Under the pieces are notes generated by a model. The model did not search any database. It was given only the letters and a program-made list of their open reading frames with translations, and was not told where the DNA came from. Position numbers and translations under genes: made by a program. From contig JBAIAC010000004.1 in NCBI GenBank assembly GCA_037349315.1, forward strand, positions 34,785,001 through 34,849,000: 64,000 bases of DNA. The letters run 5' to 3'. This stretch comes from Chelydra serpentina. Lineage: Eukaryota; Chordata; Testudines; Chelydridae. Positions within the stretch are counted from its first letter, which is position 1. Every line of letters begins with the position of its first letter. Below, one piece after another: positions 44,135 to 53,902 of this stretch.

Positions 44135-45268
44135 ATGAGCCAAGCAGTGGAGGACACAATGAGGATGACTGGATGTGGCACCTGCGGTATGTATATGATT
44201 CTGGAGGGGGTACCTGATAAGAGTTTTGTCTGCATGAAGTGCCGCCTGATAGAGCTGATGGAAGAAAAGATCCGAGGATTGGAGATGCAGGTGGAAACTC
44301 TGGTTGAGTTTAGACGGGGGTTCAAGCAGTTGATGGAGGAAAGGCACGAGGTGGCTGACGGGGAAAGCTCAGAGATGCAGATGGAAGCGGGATCAAAGGC
44401 CTCTGAGGGGGGACTGCCGGGTGAAGAAAATGGACAGTGGACGCATGTGACTATGAGAACCAGGCAGAGGAAAAGACGGGCCAGTGAAGGAGAAATAGAG
44501 CTCAAGAACAGGTTTGCAAAGTTGGAGAATAAAGAAGGGGTACAGCAGGTGGTCACTGAAGGTGGAAGGGCAAGCAAGAAGAGAAGAGCGGCTAGTCCCA
44601 TAGAAGAAGGGGAAGAGTCAATGGGGACCACACCAAACATGAGCCCCAGGAGGATACAGGATGGGTTGAAGAGGATTACAAGGGAAAATAGGAATGGAAA
44701 GGACTTGCAGCCAGAGGGAACAGGGGATAGACTGGAGAATCGCACTGTCACCAGGAAAAGGCAGGTCTACGTGATTGGGGACTCCTTACTGAGACGAATA
44801 GACAGACCTGTAACCAGAGCTGATCCAGAGAACAGAAGGGTGTGCTGTCTACCGGGTGCTAAGATACGGGATGTGGACCTGAGGTTGAAGAGGATCCTAA
44901 AGGGAGCGGGAAAGAATCCATTGATCATCCTTCACGTAGGAACAAATGACACGGCTAGATTCTCACTGGAACGAATCAAGGGGGACTATGCCAGGCTGGG
45001 GAAGACGCTTAAGGAAATCGAGGCTCAGGTAATCTTCAGTGGGATTCTACCTGTTCCTAGAGAAGGGCAACAAAGGTGTGACAGGATTATGATGATCAAC
45101 AGATGGCTCAGGGATTGGTGCTACAAGGAGGGCTTTGGGATGTATGGCCACTGGGAGGCATTCATGGACAGAGGACTGTTCTCTCGGGATGGACTTCACC
45201 TGAGTAGGGAAGGAAATAGACTTCTAGGATGGAGGCTGGCACAACTGATCAAGAGAGCTTTAAACTAG
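44135..45268 (+). CDS. CR1 ORF1 protein: Cys cluster, coiled coil, SGNH esterase-like domain
   Basis: 377 residues from the ATG at 44135; the frame stays open upstream to a GTG at 44099, but no earlier ATG is in frame. The N-terminus has a Cys-pair cluster (C14-X2-C17 and C33-X2-C36), then a predicted amphipathic helix (LIELMEEKIRGLEMQVETL) suited to oligomerisation, then a charged linker (RKRRASEGE, KKRRAAS). The C-terminal half shows SGNH/GDSL hydrolase blocks: GDS with S217, GTND with G269 and N271, and DGLH with D352 and H355. CR1-group ORF1 proteins are known to carry such an esterase with RNA-binding function; its substrate is not established. The frame ends at 45268, 40 nt inside ORF2, so ORF2 translation may depend on reinitiation or an internal start. 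Confidence 0.88.
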   Translation: MSQAVEDTMRMTGCGTCGMYMILEGVPDKSFVCMKCRLIELMEEKIRGLEMQVETLVEFRRGFKQLMEERHEVADGESSEMQMEAGSKASEGGLPGEENGQWTHVTMRTRQRKRRASEGEIELKNRFAKLENKEGVQQVVTEGGRASKKRRAASPIEEGEESMGTTPNMSPRRIQDGLKRITRENRNGKDLQPEGTGDRLENRTVTRKRQVYVIGDSLLRRIDRPVTRADPENRRVCCLPGAKIRDVDLRLKRILKGAGKNPLIILHVGTNDTARFSLERIKGDYARLGKTLKEIEAQVIFSGILPVPREGQQRCDRIMMINRWLRDWCYKEGFGMYGHWEAFMDRGLFSRDGLHLSREGNRLLGWRLAQLIKRALN

Positions 45269-48261
45269 GAATTTGGGGGAGACGGTTGGGAGATGTCCAG
45301 GTAATCTCCACGCTGGATTTTAACATTGAGAGGGAAGACAACCAAGTAAGAGAGGATATAGCCGGGGGTAGGAGAATGGACATAAGGAGGAAGGGCAGAG
45401 TGGATACTAGTCAAATAGGTCATACTGGCAGTACAATGTCCATACCAAATTGGATAAGGAATGTGAGTGAGGCCAAACAGCAAAAATTAAGATGTTTGTA
45501 CACCAATGCGAGGAGCCTAGGTAACAAAATGGAGGAATTAGAGCTACTGGTCCAGGAAGTGAAACCAGATATCATAGGAATAACCGAAACATGGTGGAAT
45601 AGTAGTCATGACTGGAGTACAGGTATTGAAGGGTATGTGCTGTTTAGGAAAGATAGAAATAAAGGTAAAGGTGGGGGAGTAGCATTGTATATCAATGATG
45701 AGGTAGACTGTAAAGAAATAAAAAGTGATGGAATGGATAAGACAGAGTCTGTCTGGGCAAAAATCACATTGGGGAAGAAAACTACTAGAGCCTCCCCTGG
45801 GATAGTGCTTGGGGTGTGCTATAGACCACCGGGATCTAATTTGGATAGGGATAGAGACCTCTTTAATGTTTTTAAGGAAGTAAATACTAATGGGAACTGT
45901 GTGATCATGGGAGACTTCAACTTCCCAGATATAGATTGGAGAACAAGTGCTAGTAATAATAATAAGGCTCAGATTTTCCTAGATATGATAGCTGATGAAT
46001 TCCTTCATCAGGTAGTTGCTGAACCAACAAGGGGGGATGCCATTTTAGATTTGGTTTTGGTGAGTAGTGAGGACCTCATTGAAGAAATGGTTGTAGGGGA
46101 CAACCTTGGCTCGAGTGATCATGAGCTAATTCAGTTCAAACTAAATGGAAGGATAAACAAAAATAAATCTGAGACTAGGGTTTTTGATTTCAAAAGGGCT
46201 AACTTTAATAAATTAAGGAAATTAGTTAGGGAAGTGGATTGGACTAAAGAATTTATGGACCTAAAGGCGGAGGAGGCCTGGGATTATTTCAAGTTAAAGT
46301 TGCAGAAGCTATCAGAAACCTGTATCCCAAGAAAGGGGAAACAATTCATAGGCAGGGGTTTTAGACCAAGCTGGATGAGCAAGCATCTGAGAGAGGTGAT
46401 TAAGAAAAAACAGAAAGCATACAAGGAGTGGAAGATGGGAGGGATCAGCAAAGAAACCTACCTTATTGAGGTCAGAGCATGTAGGGATAAAGTGAGACAG
46501 GCTAAAAGGCATGTAGAATTGGACCTTGCAAAGGGAATTAAAACCAATAGTAAAAAGTTTTATAGCCATATAAATAGGAAGAAAACAAAGAAAGAAGAAG
46601 TGGGACCGCTAAACACTGAGGATGGAGTGGAGGTTAAGGATAATCTAGGCATGGCTCAATATCTAAACAAATACTTTGCCTCAGTCTTTAATGAGGCTAA
46701 TGAGGAGATTAGGATTAGTGGCAGCATGACAAATGGGAATAAGGATGTGGGGGTAGATATTACCATATCCGAGGTAGAAGCCAAACTTGAACAGCTTAAT
46801 GAGAGTAAATCAGGCGGCCCAGATAATCTTCATCCAAGAATATTAAAGGAACTGGCACAAGAAATTGCAAGCCCATTAGCAAAAATTTTTAATGAATCTC
46901 TAAACTCAGGGGTTGTACCGTTTGACTGGAGAATAGCTAATATAGTTCCTATTTTTAAGAAAGGGAAAAAACGTGACCCGGGTAACTACAGGCCTGTTAG
47001 CTTGACATCTGTAGTATGCAAGGTCTTGGAAAAAATTTTGAAGGAGAAAGTAGTTAAGGACCTTGAGGTCAATGGCAATTGGGACAAATTACAACATGGT
47101 TTTACAAAAGGTAGATCGTGCCAAACCAACTTGATCTCCTTCTTTGAGAAAGTAACAGATTTTTTAGATAAAGGAAACGCAGTGGATCTAATCTACCTCG
47201 ATTTCAGTAAGGCATTTGATACAGTACCACATGAGGAATTATCGGTTAAATTGGAAAAGATGGGGATCAATATGAAAATTGAGAGGTGGATAAGGAACTG
47301 GTTAAAGGGGAGACTACAGCGGGTCATACTGAAAGGTGAACTGTCAGGTTGGAGGGAGGTTACTAGTGGAGTTCCTCAAGGTTCAGTTTTGGGACCAATT
47401 TTATTTAATCTTTTTATTACTGACCTCGACACCAAGAGTGGGAGTGTGCTAATAAAGTTTGCAGATGACACAAAGTTGGGAGGTATTGCCAATTCAGAAA
47501 AGGATCGGGATATCCTACAGGAAGATCTGGATGACCTTGTAAACTGGAGTAATAGTAATAGGATGAAATTTAATAGTGAGAAGTGTAAGGTTATGCATTT
47601 AGGGATTAATAACAAGAATTTTAGTTATAAGCTGGGGACGCATCAGTTGGAAGTAACGGAAGAGGAGAAGGACCTCGGAGTCCTGGTTGATCACAGGATG
47701 ACTATGAGTCGCCAATGTGATGTGGCCGTGAAAAACGCTAATGCGGTCTTGGGATGCATTAGGCGAGGTATTTCTAGTAGAGATAAGGAGGTGTTAGTAC
47801 CGTTATACAAGGCACTGGTAAGACCTCATTTGGAATACTGTGTGCAGTTCTGGTCTCCCATGTTTAAGAAGGATGAATTCAAACTGGAACAGGTACAAAG
47901 AAGGGCCACTAGGATGATCCGAGGAATGGAAAACCTGTCGTATGAAAGGAGACTCAAGGAGCTTGGTTTGTTTACCTTAACCAAAAGAAGGCTGAGGGGA
48001 GATATGATTGCTCTCTTTAAATATATCAGAGGGATAAATACCAGGGAGGGAGAGGAATTATTTCAGCTCAGTACCAATGTGGACACAAGAACAAATGGAT
48101 ATAAACTGGCCATCAGGAAGTTTAGACTGGAAATTAGACGAAGGTTTCTAACCATCAGAGGAGTGAAGTTCTGGAACAGCCTTCCAAGGGAAGCAGTGGG
48201 GGCAAAAGACCTAACTGGCTTCAAGATTAAGCTAGATACGTTTATGGAGGGGATGGTTTGA
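45229..48261 (+). CDS. CR1 ORF2 protein: APE endonuclease + reverse transcriptase, apparently intact
   Basis: 1010 residues from the ATG at 45229. Residues 1-85 are a poorly conserved lead-in, so an in-frame ATG further on (45376) could also serve. Endonuclease: N93 in YTNARS, E120 in ITETWW, D229/N231 in GDFN, D297/H298 in [15 protein letters not shown], motif A LDFSKAFD with D658, [11 protein letters not shown], and FADD at 744-747 with both Asp. The C-terminus follows the CR1 pattern ([41 protein letters not shown]). The enzyme would nick target DNA and reverse-transcribe CR1 RNA from its 3' end in the nucleus. No stop or frameshift is seen. Compared with 5962-8811 it keeps the catalytic Asp of motif A. 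Confidence 0.92.
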   Translation: MEAGTTDQESFKLGIWGRRLGDVQVISTLDFNIEREDNQVREDIAGGRRMDIRRKGRVDTSQIGHTGSTMSIPNWIRNVSEAKQQKLRCLYTNARSLGNKMEELELLVQEVKPDIIGITETWWNSSHDWSTGIEGYVLFRKDRNKGKGGGVALYINDEVDCKEIKSDGMDKTESVWAKITLGKKTTRASPGIVLGVCYRPPGSNLDRDRDLFNVFKEVNTNGNCVIMGDFNFPDIDWRTSASNNNKAQIFLDMIADEFLHQVVAEPTRGDAILDLVLVSSEDLIEEMVVGDNLGSSDHELIQFKLNGRINKNKSETRVFDFKRANFNKLRKLVREVDWTKEFMDLKAEEAWDYFKLKLQKLSETCIPRKGKQFIGRGFRPSWMSKHLREVIKKKQKAYKEWKMGGISKETYLIEVRACRDKVRQAKRHVELDLAKGIKTNSKKFYSHINRKKTKKEEVGPLNTEDGVEVKDNLGMAQYLNKYFASVFNEANEEIRISGSMTNGNKDVGVDITISEVEAKLEQLNESKSGGPDNLHPRILKELAQEIASPLAKIFNESLNSGVVPFDWRIANIVPIFKKGKKRDPGNYRPVSLTSVVCKVLEKILKEKVVKDLEVNGNWDKLQHGFTKGRSCQTNLISFFEKVTDFLDKGNAVDLIYLDFSKAFDTVPHEELSVKLEKMGINMKIERWIRNWLKGRLQRVILKGELSGWREVTSGVPQGSVLGPILFNLFITDLDTKSGSVLIKFADDTKLGGIANSEKDRDILQEDLDDLVNWSNSNRMKFNSEKCKVMHLGINNKNFSYKLGTHQLEVTEEEKDLGVLVDHRMTMSRQCDVAVKNANAVLGCIRRGISSRDKEVLVPLYKALVRPHLEYCVQFWSPMFKKDEFKLEQVQRRATRMIRGMENLSYERRLKELGLFTLTKRRLRGDMIALFKYIRGINTREGEELFQLSTNVDTRTNGYKLAIRKFRLEIRRRFLTIRGVKFWNSLPREAVGAKDLTGFKIKLDTFMEGMV

Positions 48262-48704
48262 TGGGATAACATGATCTTAGTCAGTGGTAAAATTGCCATC
48301 AGTGGTAAATAGGACCAATGGTCAATGATGGGATGTTAGAAGTTACTACATAGAACTTTTTCCTGGGTGTCTGGCTGGTGAGTCTTGCCCACATGCTCGG
48401 GGTTCAGCTGATCGCCATATTTGGGGTCGGGAAGGAATTTTCCTCCAGGGTAGATTGGCAGAGGCCCTGGAGGTTTTTTTGCCTTCCTCTGCAGCATGGG
48501 GCATGGGTCACTTACCGGAGGATTCTCTGCATCTTGAAGTCTTTAAACCATGATTTGAGGACTTCAATAGCTGAGACATAGGTGAGAGGATTATTCCAGG
48601 AGTGGGTGGGTGAGATTCTGTGGCCTGCATTGTGCAGGAGGTCAGACTAGATGATCATAATGGTCCCTTCTGACCTAAAAGTCTATGAGTCTATGAGTCT
48701 ATGA
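48262..48704 (+). other. CR1 3' UTR and tail microsatellite
   Basis: Contains GGGGTCGGGAAGGAATTTTC, AGGTCAGACTAGATGATCAT and AATGGTCCCTTCTGACCT, the conserved 3' end recognised by the CR1 RT, followed by three tandem GTCTATGA units (48681-48704). The older CR1-tail fragments elsewhere in the window resemble this stretch, several in inverted orientation. Confidence 0.8.
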
Positions 48705-48712
48705 GAGCAGCA

Positions 48713-49448
48713 TGTAAGGAGGAAATTTTGTTAACCCTGTAACATGCCTAAACCACTGCCCACAGCTGGAATACCAGTCAATATGGTTATTGCTGAAAGC
48801 AGCTGTAAGACCTTTGTAGCAGCCTTAGCACAACTAACAGACCAGGAGGGGAGGGGGAAGTGAGTGACCACGAGGAGTAAACATCACCATGTGCCCTCTT
48901 AATTTGAGCTTTTTGCCAAAGCATTTGGATGTGCAAGATGGAAAGTCTGGCAGTAGTTAACTATTGCTCTGTGAATTACAGCTGGTTAACTGATGGAAAA
49001 TTCCACACTACTGGCTGGAAAACTACCGGCTAGAAAGCACCATGCTTAACTTAGTTTCTGCTCAGCATGGTTTTTTGTGTATTTTTTTTTAACAAAACAA
49101 GCTATATATTGCTAACAAACTGGGTATGAAAAGAGGAAGAAATCTGAGGTCTGTGAACTCTTGAACACTTGGAAACCTCTCATGTTCCCCTGTAGTTGGA
49201 AGGCTGGCCACTGGATGTCTACAGTTATCCACTCAAGACCCTGAGTAAACATGAATCTGGGGGTAATTTGGGGTGCTCTACTAACCTGCTGTGGATGTGT
49301 GTAAGTCCTGGAGACTAAAGTAGAAGCATTGAGTGAAAGCACTTTTGTTTGCCTGGTTGTGTCCCCATTGATTTATTTCCTGGCACTGTCTCACAACGAG
49401 TAAAGTTAGTTACCGGGAGCCTTGGGTTCAACAAAATCCTGGGTAACA
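48713..49448 (+). mobile_element. Solo LTR inside the old CR1
   Basis: 736 bp starting TGTAAGGAGG and ending CTGGGTAACA. It is flanked by AGCA (48709-48712) and CGCA (49449-49452), a 4-bp duplication with one mismatch. Removing it, one repeat and the young CR1 restores the old CR1 reading GAGTG-AGAGCAGCA-GAATAAAG. No coding region is attached; orientation is uncertain. Confidence 0.7.
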
Positions 49449-49957
49449 CGCAGAATAAAGACAGTGGACTGTAAAAAAGCAAAAAGCAGGCTTTAACAAA
49501 CCCAGAAAGCTGGCAGGTGAGAACCCCTGGGAAGAAAATCCAAGAGCGAAAGGAGTTCAGGAGAGCTGGCAGTTTCTCAAGGAGACAATATTAAAGGCAC
49601 AATTGCAAACTATCCCAATGTGAAGGAGAGTTAGGAAGAATACTAAGAGGCCAATATGGCTCCATCAGGAGCTCTGTAATGACCTGAAAATCAAAAAGGA
49701 ATCCTACAAAAAGTGGAAACATGAACAAATTGGTACAAAAGAATAGCACAAGCATGTATGAACAAAATCAAAAAGGCTAAGGCACCAAGTGCGTTTCACC
49801 TAGCAAGGGACATAAGGCATAAGTAAAGGTTCTTGAAATATATGAGGAGCAAGAGAAATATAAAGGAAAGTGTAGCTGGTCTACATAGCAGAAAAGGAGA
49901 GCTAATAACTGATGACATCAAGAAAGCTGAGGTGTTTAATGGCTCTTTTGCTTTGGA

Positions 49958-50012
49958 ACGGAACCCCTACTGAACATGGCCCTTGTTGCTGCCAACTATG
50001 ACTGGCAGAAGG
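49958..50012 (+). repeat. 3'-end fragment of an LTR inside the old CR1
   Basis: GAACCCCTACTGAACATGGC, CCTTGTTGCTGCCAAC and GACTGGCAGAAGGGTTACA match the last bases of the LTR family at 34641-35536. Only about 55 bp are present; the rest is missing, so this is a truncated or deleted LTR. Confidence 0.65.
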
Positions 50013-51127
50013 GTTACATTTTAGTCTTCGCTAAAAACATTAATGATGGTTTTTACTCAACACAATGTATTCAAGTCACCAGGGCCTGCTGAAATAAATC
50101 CTTGGCTACTTAAGGAATTCGCTAAAGAAATCTTGGACCTGTTATCTTTGCGAACTCCTGGAGGATGGGTGAGGTTCCAGAAGACGGGAGAAGGGCAAAC
50201 ATAGTATCTATCTTTAAACAAAGAGGGCCCAGGGAATTATATACTTGTCAGCCTAACTTTGATACCTGGAAAGATACTGGAAGAAGTTATTAAGCAATCA
50301 ATTTGCAAGCATGTGGAGGATAATAGGGTTATAAGAAATAGCCAGAACAAATCAAGAACAAATCCTGCCAAGCCAACCTGATTTCCTCCTTTGAAAAGGT
50401 TATGTACCTAGTGGTTATGGGGAAGCAGTAGACGTGACCATTCTTGACTTTTAGTAAGGCTTTTGATGCAGTCCCACATCCCATTCTCATAAACAAACTG
50501 GGGAAATGAGGTCTAGATGAATTTACTATAAGGTGGGTGCGCAACTGGTTGAAAGACCATATTCAAAGAGTAATTACCAATGGTTCACTGTCAAACTGGG
50601 AGTGTGTATCTAGTGAGGTCCCGTAGTGGTCAGTCATGGGTCAGGTAATATTCAATATTTTAATTAATGACTTGGATAATGGAGTGGAGAATATAAAATA
50701 CTTTTAAAAATTGCAAATGACACCTGGGAGGGGTTGCAAGCACTTTGGAGGACAGATTAGAATTCAAAATGACCTTGATAAACTGGAGAGTTGATCTGAT
50801 TTCAGCAAGATGAAATTCAAGAAGGAAAAATCAAATGCACAATTATAAACTGGGGAATAACTGGCTAAATGGTAATACTGCTGAAAAGGACCTGGGGGTT
50901 ATAATGGATTACAAAATGAATGAATCAGCCATGTGATACAGCTGCGAAAAAGGTTATTATTGTTCTGGGTTGTATTATTAGAATTGTCATATGTCAGACA
51001 TGGGAGGTAATTGTCCCTGGCACTGGTGAGACATCAGGTGGAGTACTATGTCCAATTTAGGGTGACACACATTAGGACAGATGTAAACAAATAGGAAAGA
51101 GTCTAAAGGAAAGCAACAAAAATGGTT

Positions 51128-51197
51128 AAAGGTTTAGAAAACCTGACCTCTGAAGACAGGTTAAAGGTTTAGAAAACCTGACCTCTGAAGACAGGTT
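51128..51197 (+). repeat. Perfect 35-bp tandem duplication
   Basis: Two identical 35-bp units beginning AAAGGTTTAGAAAACCTGAC and ending AAGACAGGTT (51128-51162 and 51163-51197), inside the old CR1 ORF2 remnant. Other CR1 copies have one unit here. Confidence 0.85.
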
Positions 51198-52132
51198 AAA
51201 AAAAACTGGACATGTTTAGTCTTAAGAAAAGAAGATTGAGGGGTGATCTGATAAGTTTTTTCAAATATTTTAACAGCTGTTATAAAAAGGATGTGATCAA
51301 TTGTTTTCCATGTCCACTGAACATAGGACAAGATGTAATAGGCTTATTTTGCAGCAAGGGAGATTTAGCTTAGATATTAGGAAAAACATTGTAAGTATAA
51401 GGGTAATTAAGGTCAGGAACAGGCTTCCGAGGGAGGCTGTGGAATCCCCATTATTGGAGGTTTTTAAGAACAGGTTGGACAAACACCTGTCAGGTATGAT
51501 CTAGGTTTATTTGGTCCTGCCAGAGCACAGGGGACTGGACTAGATGACCTCTCCAGGTCTCTTCCGGACCTACATTTCTCTGATTCTATGATCTTGCATT
51601 CATTATTAAATATCAATTATTATTAATGAGATCAGCATCCTTCTCTTTCCCTCTCCTGCTCCCTCAGAATAAGTTGCTCATCCTGTCCCTCTAAACTCTC
51701 TATAGCCCACAGGCCAGGAGAGTGTAGAAAAGGGCTACTGATAGCAATAAAGCAGCAGTGACCTTGGTTACCCCCTAAGTTTCTCCCCCTCATCTCTCAT
51801 CCCCTCTCTTTTCACCCTCCTCTCCAGTTACTTCCCTCTCCAGCAGAATTTGCTCAGTGGATTTTCCCCCCCTTTTGCTGCAGTATCTAAAGTCCCACGT
51901 TTGCTGCTAGGGCTGTGCCTGAGAGCAGGACTTGGCTGCAAAAGAAGGGCTCTGTTCTCCGGGGGACAAACTTCATTGCTGCTGCTGCTGCTACTCTAGC
52001 CGGGTGTGTATATGCTGGTGGGAGAGAGAAGGCGCATCTCCTTGCTGTCCTCTGGAGCCTCTGCTCCTGTGGTTGCTTTATTTATCTGTAGCTCGTTTAG
52101 AGAGTGGGGTGCACTGGAGACCGAGGAAGCCT

Positions 52133-52175
52133 TGTGTGTGTGTGCGCGCGCGCCTCTCTCTCTCTCTCTCTCTCT
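52133..52175 (+). repeat. TG/CG/CT microsatellite in the GRIA4 leader
   Basis: Alternating TGTGTG, CGCGCG, then a pure (CT)11 at 52154-52175. The alternating purine-pyrimidine part can adopt Z-DNA. The (CT)11 is complementary to the (GA)11 at 52529-52550. Confidence 0.85.
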
Positions 52176-52490
52176 GCTTGTGTTTATGGGAGGGGGAAGT
52201 AGGGGGGGGGAGATAGCGCATGTCTCATCTCTCAGTGCAGCCACTAGACGCTCCCACCACCACCAAACTCTCCACCATCTTTTGCATGTGCAACATTTGC
52301 AGCCGGACAGAAACCTCTCCCAGGGCTATGGAGACTGCGGGAAAAATCCGGCTCAGCAGGATGGATTGCTAAAAACCATTTAAAAAAATTAAAAGAAAAA
52401 AAAGAAAGAAAAAAGGAAGGAGGGGAAAAAACTCTTCTCTTTTCTCCCCCTCCCCGTTGAATTCATTTTTATTCTTAATTTTGTTTGTAG

Positions 52491-53902
<1,412 letters not shown>

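Larger units (their letters stand above)
43830..48704 (+). mobile_element. Full-length CR1 LINE with both ORFs open
   Basis: About 4.88 kb inserted into the old CR1 between GAGTG and AGAGCAG, with no target duplication, as is normal for CR1. Order: a roughly 300-bp 5' UTR with a GC box and TATA-like box, ORF1 (start 44135), ORF2 (45229-48261, overlapping ORF1 by 40 nt in another frame), a 3' UTR of about 440 bp and three exact GTCTATGA units (48681-48704). Both frames are intact and the catalytic residues I checked are present. It is the least decayed element in the window and may be recent. It is a different subfamily from the CR1 at 5954-8896. Confidence 0.9.
49449..51592 (+). pseudogene. 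Old CR1 ORF2 and 3' end, right part of the split copy
   Basis: Continues the copy begun at 43498. Recognisable in order: CAGAATAAAGACAGTGG; GAGTTCAGGAGAGCTGGCAG; CTAAGAGGCCAATATGGCTC; pre-RT helix region; GAATTATATACTTGTCAGCC (RT motif 1-2); GACTTTTAGTAAGGCTTTTG (motif A, frameshifted); TTGCAAATGACACC (motif C); and the C-terminal region to CAAACACCTGTCAGGTATGA. It ends near 51592 with TTCTCTGATTCTATGATC, a CR1 tail. Many frameshifts and stops. It also holds an LTR fragment (49958-50012) and a 35-bp tandem duplication (51128-51197). Confidence 0.8.

Noticed and set aside
43901..44751. Minus-strand frames of 148 and 218 residues opposite CR1 ORF1
   Set aside because: Shadows of the real ORF1 on the + strand, with no recognisable domain.
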